A DNA stretch of 37,040 nucleotides from an uncultured Oscillospiraceae bacterium (GCA_900764755.1 CAAFPE010000043.1:1-37040); one strand, 5' to 3'. Numbered from the stretch's first letter, positions 7,203 to 14,263 are shown. Made by a program: numbers and translations. The notes: a model not told the origin generated them from the letters alone.

Positions 7203-8042
7203 TTGAGCGATAACTGGGTGGTACAGGCTCTGCAATCCGCCTTTGAGATTTGGAATGACAAGCTGACCGAGATATGGTCCCTGATTACCACCACGCCCCA
7301 GGAGTTCCGGGGCGGCGATATATGGAACGCCATTGTCGGCATCAATGAGGGGCTGAAGGCCGTGGGCTACGGCCTGCTGGTGCTGTTTTTCGCCATGGGG
7401 ATTTTCCAGTCCGCGGCCAGTTTCCGGGACTTGCAAAGGCCGGAATATGCCCTGCGCCATTTCATCCGCTTTATTGCCGCCAAGGTGGCGGTGAGCTCCG
7501 CCATGGAGATCATGATTGTGGTTTTTTCCATCTGCGGCGGCATTGTTCAGTCTGTGATGAGCGGAATGGGCGGCATGGTTGCCGCCGGTGTGACGGTGCC
7601 CCAGGAGATGGTGGACGCCATCGAAAACGTCGGCTTTTTAGCCAGCATCCCGCTCTGGCTGGTAGCCATGCTGGGCAACCTGTTTATCACTGTGATGTCC
7701 TTCATCCTTATTATGACGGTCTATGGCTGCTTTTTCCGCCTCTATATTTTTACTGCCCTGGCCCCGATCCCTCTGGCGACCTTCGCCGGGGAGGGGACCA
7801 GCTTCGCGGGGAAACAGTTCATCAAGTCCTATATCGGCGTGTGTATGGAGGGGGCCGTGATTGTCCTGGCCTGCCTCATTTTCTCCGCCTTCATGTCCAG
7901 TGGCACCCCGGTCCTGGACACCAGCTTGACCCCCGTGGTCATGGCCTGGCAGTACATCGCGGAGACCATCTTCAATATGCTGGTTCTGGTGGGACTGGTA
8001 AAGGGGGCCGAGCGTATTGTAAAGGAATTGGCTGGCCTATAA
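7203..8042 (+). CDS. VirB6/TrbL-like conjugation membrane protein (279 aa)
   Basis: GAGGTG (7191-7196) sits well for the TTG at 7203, giving M-SDNWVVQALQSAFEIWND; an in-frame GTG at 7194 is the alternative. The protein has several membrane helices (about 55-80, 95-115, 145-170, 170-195, 205-230, 250-270). It also has the WSLITTTPQEF and GGxIWNAIV segments typical of the VirB6-like proteins of clostridial conjugative elements, which form part of the type IV secretion channel. It appears complete. In related elements it follows the pilin directly; here a toxin-antitoxin operon separates them. Confidence 0.8.
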   Translation: MSDNWVVQALQSAFEIWNDKLTEIWSLITTTPQEFRGGDIWNAIVGINEGLKAVGYGLLVLFFAMGIFQSAASFRDLQRPEYALRHFIRFIAAKVAVSSAMEIMIVVFSICGGIVQSVMSGMGGMVAAGVTVPQEMVDAIENVGFLASIPLWLVAMLGNLFITVMSFILIMTVYGCFFRLYIFTALAPIPLATFAGEGTSFAGKQFIKSYIGVCMEGAVIVLACLIFSAFMSSGTPVLDTSLTPVVMAWQYIAETIFNMLVLVGLVKGAERIVKELAGL

Positions 8043-8071
8043 AAAAGTCCCCTCAAATTGAGGGAACTTTC
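8043..8071 (+). terminator. Second copy of the pilin-type hairpin, after the VirB6-like gene
   Basis: It begins right after the VirB6-like stop codon. AAAGT pairs with ACTTT and CCCTCAA with a GAGGG arm around ATT. The first 21 nt are identical to 6455-6475, but the T-run is replaced by CGG, so termination is likely weaker than in the first copy. Confidence 0.6.
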
Positions 8072-8078
8072 GGCAAAA

Positions 8079-8110
8079 CCAGGGGGACGGACCTGCGGCC
8101 CATCCCCCTG
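8079..8110 (-). terminator. Terminator for the antisense membrane gene
   Basis: Read on the minus strand, CAGGGGGATGG pairs with CCGTCCCCCTG, with a short loop, and GGTTTTG follows. It begins 5 nt past the stop codon of the 8116-8487 gene. Confidence 0.65.
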
Positions 8111-8115
8111 TTGTT

Positions 8116-8487
8116 TTACTGCCTGATTTTGATTTGCGGCGTGCCGTCCTTGACTTCAAAACTGATCTGGTCATTCCGATACCCCATGGCCTCCGCTGCC
8201 CGGCTCTGCTCTACGATCTCCCGCATGATCCGCTGTTCCTCCATGTGTGCGGTCAGCCTGGGGCCGACCCAGCGGAAGATCGTTACCAGCACCAGACCGG
8301 CCAGGATGGCCCAGTACAGCACCTTTTGCTCTGCCACCCATTCGGGGAAGATCAGGTTCGCGCAGGCGGCGTAGACCAGCACAGGCGTCAGTTTCAGTTT
8401 TACCAGGATGCGGAATACCAGCAGGATCAGGAACACGGCCAGGACGAAAAAGAACATTTGCTGTGCCAGCGTCAGATTCCGAAACAT
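8116..8487 (-). CDS. Small membrane protein antisense to the transfer genes (123 aa)
   Basis: On the minus strand AGGAGG lies 7 nt before the ATG at 8487, which excludes the longer 149-residue reading. The protein starts MFRNLTLAQQMFFFVLAVFL and has two or three membrane helices (about 10-28, 33-50, 55-77). A charged helix with HMEEQRIMREIVEQSRAAEA follows, then a short beta tail ending TPQIKIRQ. It is oppositely oriented between the VirB6-like and PrgI genes, with its own terminator. I recognise no family; entry exclusion or channel modulation would be speculation. Confidence 0.7.
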   Translation of the reverse strand: MFRNLTLAQQMFFFVLAVFLILLVFRILVKLKLTPVLVYAACANLIFPEWVAEQKVLYWAILAGLVLVTIFRWVGPRLTAHMEEQRIMREIVEQSRAAEAMGYRNDQISFEVKDGTPQIKIRQ

Positions 8488-8592
8488 AAAAAGTCCTCCT
8501 CTATTTGTTTTGAAATATATGGTTTTCTCTGCAAATATTATCTCATATTTCAAAAAATGTGTCAAAAAATCAATTTTTGAGGTGATAGCAAT

Positions 8593-8937
8593 ATGGAGAT
8601 CAAAATTTCAAAGGAAGTCCACCAGCACCGGGAGACGATCTTTTTCGGCCTGTCCACCCGGCAATTTCTCTGTTCCGCCCTGGCCGTGGGCGCGGCGGTT
8701 GGGGTTTACCTCATGTTCAAAGGCGTTGTGGGGCAGGAGGCCGCCAGTTGGCTGTGCATCCTGGCCGCCGCCCCCATCGCTGTGACAGGCTTTTTCCGAT
8801 ACAACGGCCTGACCTTTGAGCGGTTTGCCTGGGCCTTCCTGAAATCGCAGGTCCTGTGCGCCGGGCCCCGTGTGTACCGGGCGGAGAATATCTACCTCCA
8901 GGCCATGCCCGGCAAGAAGGAGGTGTGGGGCAAGTGA
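8593..8937 (+). CDS. PrgI-family conjugation protein (114 aa)
   Basis: GAGGTGATAG precedes the ATG at 8593. The sequence MEIKISKEVHQHRETIFFGL, two membrane helices (about 24-46 and 52-70), then YNGLTFERFAWAFLKSQVL is the PrgI pattern. PrgI is the VirB3-like small inner-membrane protein encoded directly before VirB4 in Gram-positive conjugation systems. Its stop overlaps the GTG start of the VirB4 remnant, so the original coupling is preserved. Confidence 0.88.
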   Translation: MEIKISKEVHQHRETIFFGLSTRQFLCSALAVGAAVGVYLMFKGVVGQEAASWLCILAAAPIAVTGFFRYNGLTFERFAWAFLKSQVLCAGPRVYRAENIYLQAMPGKKEVWGK

Positions 8938-9803
8938 AAAAATCTTTGCGTACTGCCAGCCGCGGAGAGCGAACTCCCTTCAAGATTCCTCGCAGCGTGC
9001 AGCAGTCTATTCCCATCCAGCGGATTTGGCAGGATGGTATTTGGCAGGTCAACGGCAGATTCAGCCAGACCTGGCGCTTTGCCGACATCAACTACTCCCT
9101 GGCCTCCTACGAGGACCAGCGGGATATGTTCACATCCTACTGCGGCGTCCTCAACAGCCTGCCCACCGACGCCGTAACCAAGATCACCATTCACAACCGC
9201 CGCCTCAACAGCTCCGACTTCCAGCACAGCGTCCTCATGCGCGAGTGCGGGGATGACCTGGACCTGTACCGCCGGGAATACAACCGGGTGCTCACAGAGA
9301 AGGCGGCGGCCAGCAATAACCTCATCCAGGATAAGTACATCACCGTCTCCGTGGCCCGTAAGAACGCGGAGGAGGCCAGGGCATTTTTCCACCGGGTAGA
9401 CGCCGACCTCTCGAAAAACCTGGGGCGTCTGGACAGCGGCACGAAAGCCCTGGACACCTATGAGCGCCTACGCATCCTCCACGACTTCTTTCGGCCCGGC
9501 GAGGAACAGTTTTACAAGTTTGACCTGAACGCCTCCATGCGCCTGGGGCACAGCTTCAAAGACTACATCGCCCCTGACGGCATGAAGTTTCTTTCCGACC
9601 ACTTTGAACTGGGCGGCAAAGTGGGACGGGTGCTGTTCATGCGGAAGTATTCCAGTTACATCAAGGACGACATGATTACCAGCATGGCCGACTTTCCCCG
9701 GACGCTGGTGCTGTCCATCGACCTGCTCCCGGTCCCCACTGACGAGGCCGTGCGGGATGTGCAGTCGCAGATCATGGGTATTGAGAGCGATATTACCAGG
9801 TGA
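8934..9803 (+). pseudogene. N-terminal stump of a VirB4/TraE-type conjugation ATPase
   Basis: The GTG at 8934 overlaps the PrgI stop and gives M-KKSLRTASRGERTPF. The region through VPTDEAVRDVQ and MGIESDIT matches the N-terminal third of clostridial VirB4-like ATPases (IHNRRLNSSDF, LRILHDFFRPGEE, SSYIKDDM). The reading frame ends at TGA 9801-9803, after 289 of roughly 800 residues, before either Walker motif. Intact homologues continue with an N-W-Q-R-R type segment at this point; here the DNA switches to another gene. The product cannot be an ATPase. Confidence 0.85.
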
Positions 9804-10141
9804 TCTTCTGTGACCTGCATGGGGAGCCCAGCTGGGTGTACCGTCAGGCCGCTTTTACCGCCGCAGCCTGTGACAAGGCCGGGATTCCCTTTTACACCCT
9901 GGAGGCCGATCTGTACGGGGACTTTCTGCGGAACTTTGGGCGGAGTCATATTGCCAGCATCCCTTTCTGGACGTTGGGAGAGGATGGCAAGAAAGGGAAA
10001 ATGCCGCGCCAGTGTACCTATGACTACAAGATCAAAGTCATTGAGCGGTTTGTGAGGAGGGATCTTTTGGGCTATAAGCCCCACCAGCGCACGCTGGCCC
10101 CGGACGTTCATGCCCACAAAATGCGCATGGGCATTATATAG
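9785..10141 (+). pseudogene. Internal fragment of a PAPS-reductase-like (nucleotide alpha-hydrolase) protein
   Basis: A frame opening at 9785 encodes YYQVIFCDLHGEPSWVYRQA, then EKAG-like IPFYTLEADLYGDF, MPRQCTYDYKIKVIERFVR and LGYKPHQR. The order of an IFxDxGxEP strand, an IPFY segment and an RQCTxxYKI motif is that of phage and mobile-element PAPS-reductase-family proteins. The N-terminal nucleotide loop (SGGKDS-type) and the C-terminal half are absent. It overlaps the end of the VirB4 stump by about 19 nt, marking a deletion junction. A GTG at 9800 could start a 113-aa peptide, but function is unlikely. Confidence 0.6.
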
Positions 10142-10143
10142 AT

Positions 10144-10177
10144 AGGGATCCAGCTGCGCGTCAGCAGCTGGATCCCT
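10144..10177. repeat. Perfect 14-bp stem hairpin at the element break
   Basis: AGGGATCCAGCTGC (10144-10157) and GCAGCTGGATCCCT (10164-10177) are exact inverted repeats around a 6-nt loop. No T-run follows on either strand, so it is not a clear terminator. It lies where GC-rich element DNA gives way to AT-rich cargo. Confidence 0.75.
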
Positions 10178-10272
10178 TAGCCTGTCAAAAAGTTTTTGCT
10201 GGCGCTCCTCTGTCCCTGTGTGGGCCACCAGACCCGTGGCAATCCAGAATGCTTCCGGAATGGACCGATACT

Positions 10273-10671
10273 TCAATGTAGAAACAAAACGCTCACGGGC
10301 CAGCAGAAATATAGCGTCAGCTTTGCCATATCCCACGTGCATAATGCCATCGCGACTAGGATAGGATACAGTCCCAGCGCCGCGTGTCCTACCTGTGCCC
10401 ACACGATTTTCTGATGCCGGAGCATATCAGATATACAGGACAAAAAGCACAGAAAAGAGAGAAAAATCAGAACGTGATTGGCCAGCAGCAAAAGGGCAAA
10501 CACGATGTCCCAGTAGGATACTCCGCCGCGGCCGGTCTCCCATTGGTATCCTGCGGGGAGATCGCATAAAAACCAGATAAAAAATCCAACAACCAACAGG
10601 AAGGACGCAGGTGTCAGGAGAAACACGGCCCGTCTAAAGCGGGACACGGGGCTTTTGGGCATATGACTCAT
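10273..10671 (-). CDS. Multi-helix membrane protein, possibly frameshifted at its C-terminus (132 aa)
   Basis: The ATG at 10671 follows the stop of the upstream gene with no gap (TAA-ATG), and GGAGAG lies 9 nt before it, so the two are translationally coupled. Hydrophobic segments lie at about 14-36, 52-72 and 75-98, plus a C-terminal one (about 100-125). The frame ends inside the last hydrophobic stretch. Another minus frame from about 10340 to 10140 continues as protein-like sequence (RERFVSTLKYRSIPEAFWIA, then HTGTEERQQKLFDRL), which suggests a frameshift has removed a cytoplasmic tail. Pairing with a secreted protein raises the possibility of an immunity role; unproven. Confidence 0.65.
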   Translation of the reverse strand: MSHMPKSPVSRFRRAVFLLTPASFLLVVGFFIWFLCDLPAGYQWETGRGGVSYWDIVFALLLLANHVLIFLSFLCFLSCISDMLRHQKIVWAQVGHAALGLYPILVAMALCTWDMAKLTLYFCWPVSVLFLH

Positions 10672-11505
10672 TTAGATGATCTCTCCATCTAGGACTGCAC
10701 CGCCGATGTATATGTTGAATTCATTTGTACCAGCGAAACCAGCGGCAATCCCAGGGATAGAGTGAGGATCAAAATCATAAACATCCTCGATGGCAAAACT
10801 AGCATACCCTAAGTGTGACCTGACTCTTGTCCATGTAAAGCCATGAATCGAAAATTTTAGATCTCCGTTTTCAAATGTGTGAGACCAGTCTGTAATTGAT
10901 TCGAACGAGTCGTTTTTCTGTGAGAATGCGACCGTCTTATCAAAGAATGGATCGTTCGTCAATTCGGATCTCAGATGGTCATACATTCCACCAGTGTTTC
11001 CAGTGAGTGTCATACGAGCATCTTCAGGATTTTCCGTTAGCGAATGATTAAAGAGATCCAATGAGAGTTCATACCCATTTTTGGAAAAGTAGGATCGGAT
11101 TGCCTCGACCACTGGGTTGAAACGCAACATCTCAACATCGTGAGCAATCTCTGCTGACATATCTTCATACTTGGGATATGAATCTAAAAACTCATTCAAA
11201 AATGTAGCATTGCTAATCTCCATAGTTTGAGTTATGGAATTATCGCCTAAGGGAGATAACTCAGATCGGTAAGATAGAAAGTCGTTTACATCTTTTTTTA
11301 GTTCTGGATCAATCCGACTTAGCTTCTCATTATATTCTGCTAGGTCATTTTCTCGCATTTGTTCCCAATCTTCAGGCGTATTTAGAAAAATAATGTTGTC
11401 GTTATCATTTTCTATTGACTCCTGGGAAATAGCGCTGACTGACAACGTAAAAACTGTGCAGACAGATATAGCTAAGCAAAAAATTCTTCTGTAAAAATTT
11501 TTCAT
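10672..11505 (-). CDS. Secreted protein of unknown function, possible toxin (277 aa)
   Basis: The start at 11505 gives MKNFYRRIFCLAISVCTVFT and a signal peptide ending near SVSAISQ; a start seven codons earlier (11526) is possible but places extra residues before the n-region. There is no clear ribosome site at either start. The strong AAAGGAG at about 11553 instead serves a three-codon ORF (11548-11537). The mature protein is acidic, without cysteines. Its C-terminal 60 residues contain AIEDVYDFDPHS and GTNEFNIYIGG, a DxYDF-type motif seen in some secreted bacterial toxins. That link is weak. It is followed directly by the membrane protein gene. Confidence 0.75.
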   Translation of the reverse strand: MKNFYRRIFCLAISVCTVFTLSVSAISQESIENDNDNIIFLNTPEDWEQMRENDLAEYNEKLSRIDPELKKDVNDFLSYRSELSPLGDNSITQTMEISNATFLNEFLDSYPKYEDMSAEIAHDVEMLRFNPVVEAIRSYFSKNGYELSLDLFNHSLTENPEDARMTLTGNTGGMYDHLRSELTNDPFFDKTVAFSQKNDSFESITDWSHTFENGDLKFSIHGFTWTRVRSHLGYASFAIEDVYDFDPHSIPGIAAGFAGTNEFNIYIGGAVLDGEII

Positions 11506-11839
11506 ACATATTTGTATGACGTACATATAGCAAAAGCTAATGAGTCATACCGCTCCTTTCTCAATTCTTATGATTGTAAGTAACCAACATCTTTTTCATC
11601 GGTACAATTGCCCTGTCAACATTTTTTAGCCAATCCAAATAAAGATAATTCTACCATACCCCCAGTAACAATATTTTAAGATTTACAATGAATATTCTGA
11701 CTTCTACATCCCCCTCTCTGTTCTTTTTGAACACATATCTTGTCCTGTACTTATATATGATTATTTCAGCGAAAAACTGACATAATATTTTACAGATTTT
11801 AAGTAAATTTTGGTTATGAAGATTGATACCGTTGGTGCT
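11506..11839. other. Intergenic region between divergent genes
   Basis: This AT-rich stretch holds the leader of the minus-strand secreted-protein gene and the upstream part of the plus-strand regulator promoter. The only strong signal is AAAGGAG on the minus strand with an ATG-ACT-CAT-TAG mini-ORF behind it (11548-11537). A minus-strand TTGACA lies at 11612-11617 without a convincing -10. I see no other gene or RNA here. Confidence 0.5.
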
Positions 11840-11886
11840 TTGCCCCATTCCAATTTGGTTAATATAATTTAACCAAATTGGAGGTG
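11840..11886 (+). promoter_or_regulatory. Promoter with a perfect 32-bp palindromic operator centred on TATAAT
   Basis: CCAATTTGGTTAA (11850-11862) and TTAACCAAATTGG (11869-11881) are exact inverted repeats. The 6-nt spacer between them is TATAAT (11863-11868). TTGCCC (11840-11845) lies 17 nt upstream as the -35. The right arm runs into GGAGGTG, the ribosome site of the HTH gene. A dimer bound here would block RNA polymerase directly. Confidence 0.85.
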
Positions 11887-11890
11887 TAAC

Positions 11891-12241
11891 ATGGACGCAG
11901 AAACACTTCAAATGGTAATTGGGGCAAATATTGCAAAATATCGAGAAGAAAAAGGGTTCACTCAAGCAAAGTTAGCTGAGCTGATTGGTGTAACTCCGGT
12001 TTTCGTTTCTAGGGTAGAACGAGGTCAAAAGATGATGAAAGTCATGACCTTATATACAACCGCTAAAGTGCTTCAAGTGAGTTGCGATGCTCTCTTGTCA
12101 GAAAATCGAGAGGGTGTACCACTGGAAAACATCAAACAACTGCTGGTAGGGCAGTCAGATGAGTATGTTGCCGGAATTGAGAGATTGATCCGAACCTGTG
12201 TAGAAGAATTTGAGGAAAGAAAGCACTCCCAAAAAGACTGA
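11891..12241 (+). CDS. Xre-family HTH regulator (116 aa)
   Basis: GGAGGTGTAAC precedes the ATG at 11891. An N-terminal HTH_3 domain spans about 9-66 (IGANIAKYREEKGFTQAKLA, then VTPVFVSRVERGQKMM as the recognition region). A C-terminal helical region of about 50 residues is rich in Glu and Arg and may dimerise. The perfect 32-bp palindrome immediately upstream is the obvious target, so autorepression is expected. The sigma-factor gene starts 53 nt downstream, so the regulator may control that cluster too. Confidence 0.9.
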   Translation: MDAETLQMVIGANIAKYREEKGFTQAKLAELIGVTPVFVSRVERGQKMMKVMTLYTTAKVLQVSCDALLSENREGVPLENIKQLLVGQSDEYVAGIERLIRTCVEEFEERKHSQKD

Positions 12242-12294
12242 AAAAATGTGATTGTGTGTTATACTAAATAAAAAGAGAGAGCGGGGGGATCTGT

Positions 12295-12813
12295 ATGCTC
12301 CCAGAACAAGACTCGTTTTTTAACACTCTTTACCAGAGTATGTTTAATAAATTGTTCCTATATGCCCAAGCAGGATTATCGGACAAATCAAAAGCGATGG
12401 ACGTTGTGCAGGATACCTTCCATGAGGCCGTTTTAAAAATAGATTCTCTTATGACGCATCCAAACCCTCATGGCTGGCTGATGCAGACGACCAAAAATAA
12501 AATTAAGGAATATAACCGAACTCAGAGCGCTTATATACAGCGGTGTCTTTCTTTGGATTCTGAACTGTCATCTACTCTTGGCCAGGAAGATCCTCAAATG
12601 AGTGCCATTGAAAATTCCAGAGAAACACCAATACTGGTCCGTATTCGACAGGCACTCACCCCTGAAGAACTCTCCCTGTTTGAGCGGCTTATATTTGATA
12701 AGGCCAGCCACTTAGAAGTTTCTATAGAACTTAGTATCACAGTATGGACAAGTCAAAAGAGATTTGAGCGAATTAAGAAGAAGCTGCAAAAAGTTTTATG
12801 GCCGGAAGAATAA
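12295..12813 (+). CDS. ECF-type RNA polymerase sigma factor, divergent (172 aa)
   Basis: The ATG at 12295 follows a GCGGGGGGA ribosome site. A TGTTATACT extended -10 (12258-12265) upstream may give it a promoter of its own. Region 2 is visible as FFNTLYQSMFNKLFLYAQAG through AMDVVQDTFHEAVLKI, HPNPHGWLMQTTKNKI (sigma-2). A linker and a sigma-4-like part follow (ALTPEELSLFERLIF through TSQKRFERIKKKLQK). The D-V-V-Q-D-T-F motif is the strongest evidence. Region 4 is less canonical than in most ECF factors. The next gene, a membrane protein with an N-terminal cytoplasmic part, is its likely anti-sigma factor. Confidence 0.85.
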   Translation: MLPEQDSFFNTLYQSMFNKLFLYAQAGLSDKSKAMDVVQDTFHEAVLKIDSLMTHPNPHGWLMQTTKNKIKEYNRTQSAYIQRCLSLDSELSSTLGQEDPQMSAIENSRETPILVRIRQALTPEELSLFERLIFDKASHLEVSIELSITVWTSQKRFERIKKKLQKVLWPEE

Positions 12814-12880
12814 AATTTGAAACTGAATGTCAGTTTTCACATGATACTGTCATATTACATACGTAAGGGAGGTTCAGGAC

Positions 12881-13828
12881 ATGGCGGGACCGGAGAAACG
12901 TGAAAAATATGCCTATCTGGACCAGTTAAGTACAGAGCGCTTGCAGGAACTGTTACACGCCGATTTGGAGTCGGATTCAACAGAGGACCACAGCGAGGTG
13001 ATTTTTCACATTCTGGAGGTGATTGAGCGGAGGGAAAAAGAGAATCCAACCGGCCGGCTTGTGGATGTCAGCCACGCTCTGGAAGAATTTCAGACTTTCT
13101 ATAACATTCCAGAGGGAGAGGGTCACTCTCTCTATCCAGAGCGTTCTGAAAAAAATACAATGCACAGTCAGGCCAGAACAAATCATTCTGTTCCGGCACC
13201 TCAGCATTATCGCTTACGCCGGGTATTCCGGGCTTGTATTACGGTAGCCGCGGTAGTCTCCCTCCTCTTTACAATTTTAGTTGGCGCTCAAGCATCGGGA
13301 CTCGATGTATTTGGTGCTTTGGCCCACTGGTCTGAGAGTGCGTTCAGCTTTGGCCCGATTCAATCGGGACAGGAAGTTGACGCACAATCGGCAGCGGGGC
13401 AAGAAATGAATATTCCTAGTGATCCATCAGAACTTCCAGCCGAGTATCAGGAACTTTGGACTGAGCTGAAGGGCTTAGGGATAGAGAGCCTGATGTTCCC
13501 TACATACATTCCAGATGGCTTTCTGGTTGAGGAAAACGACTTGTATCTTCAACCGGAGTTCAATAGGCTTGATTATAGTGTGTGGTATGGAAACGGAAGT
13601 GATGACATTGTATTTAGCGTTTTATACAATGAAGAAGCAAGTCGCATCTATGAGAAGGACCGTTCGGATTTGGAATTGTATGAATCTGGAGGGATTGAAT
13701 ATTATATCTTTTCCAATAATGGAGAAAATGTAGCCGCATGGTATGTCAATGGTCTGGAGTATTCATTGTCAACAACGATTCCGATTTTTGAGCTGAAAAC
13801 TATCTTGGATTCTATGTATCAGGAGTGA
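12881..13828 (+). CDS. Single-pass membrane protein with DUF4367-like extracellular domain, likely anti-sigma factor (315 aa)
   Basis: GGGAGG lies 11 nt before the ATG at 12881. The N-terminal 105 residues are soluble and acidic with LDQLSTERLQELLHADLESD. One membrane helix follows (about 114-136, FRACITVAAVVSLLFTILVG). The outer part ends in a DUF4367-type domain: FPTYIPDGFLVEENDLYLQP, a beta-rich region, and a final ILDSMYQE helix. Cytoplasmic head, one helix and DUF4367 is a frequent layout for anti-sigma factors encoded next to ECF genes in Clostridia. No zinc-binding HxxxCxxC motif is present. Confidence 0.8.
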   Translation: MAGPEKREKYAYLDQLSTERLQELLHADLESDSTEDHSEVIFHILEVIERREKENPTGRLVDVSHALEEFQTFYNIPEGEGHSLYPERSEKNTMHSQARTNHSVPAPQHYRLRRVFRACITVAAVVSLLFTILVGAQASGLDVFGALAHWSESAFSFGPIQSGQEVDAQSAAGQEMNIPSDPSELPAEYQELWTELKGLGIESLMFPTYIPDGFLVEENDLYLQPEFNRLDYSVWYGNGSDDIVFSVLYNEEASRIYEKDRSDLELYESGGIEYYIFSNNGENVAAWYVNGLEYSLSTTIPIFELKTILDSMYQE

Positions 13829-13834
13829 AAAAGG

Positions 13835-14248
13835 ATGAAACGCAAAAAGCTACTTGTAATTTTTTTCACATTTATCTGTATGTTTGCAATGGCTGTTCCC
13901 TCTTTTGCAAGTATGAGAGCCAGCGATCAGATTAGGGATTATTTAGTAGATGTCAAATCGGATAACAGGGAAATTTATATTGATTTTTCTGTTACTGGAA
14001 AGGGCGGTATGGATCGAATCGGTTGCGAAAGTATTCGCATCTATGAGAGCAGCAACGGAAGTTTGGTAGAGAGTTTTGACGAAGATGATGCAGGTATGAG
14101 CAGAAGCAATACATTCAAATATGCGAATATGATTACAGCAGATTGTCAAGTTGGTACCCGTTATAGAGTCGAAGTCACTATCTTTGCGGAAAACAGTGCA
14201 GGCCGAGATACCAGGTCGCAGACGTTCTATGTGACAGGTCAAGCCTAA
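13835..14248 (+). CDS. Small secreted protein (137 aa)
   Basis: The ATG at 13835 lies 6 nt after the anti-sigma stop, with GTGAAAAAGG overlapping it, so it is in the same operon. The leader MKRKKLLVIFFTFICMFAMA ends in a clear cleavage site (VPSFAS). The remaining 110 residues alternate beta strands (REIYIDFSVTGKGGMDRIG, SIRIYESSNGS, RYRVEVTIFAENSAGRD) in an immunoglobulin-like pattern. It may be the output or the sensed ligand of the sigma/anti-sigma pair. I recognise the general secreted-protein type only, not a named family. Confidence 0.8.
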   Translation: MKRKKLLVIFFTFICMFAMAVPSFASMRASDQIRDYLVDVKSDNREIYIDFSVTGKGGMDRIGCESIRIYESSNGSLVESFDEDDAGMSRSNTFKYANMITADCQVGTRYRVEVTIFAENSAGRDTRSQTFYVTGQA

Positions 14249-14263
14249 GCCATCATAACTTGA

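Noticed and set aside
10672..10760. Colicin M-type catalytic motif in the secreted protein
   Set aside because: D-V-Y-D is present but the following His is four residues on rather than six, and the next Arg is missing; kept only as a hypothesis in findings.
11651..11965. 104-aa minus-strand frame upstream of and into the HTH gene
   Set aside because: It runs through the promoter and palindrome, is Phe/Cys/Ile-rich, and has no ribosome site.
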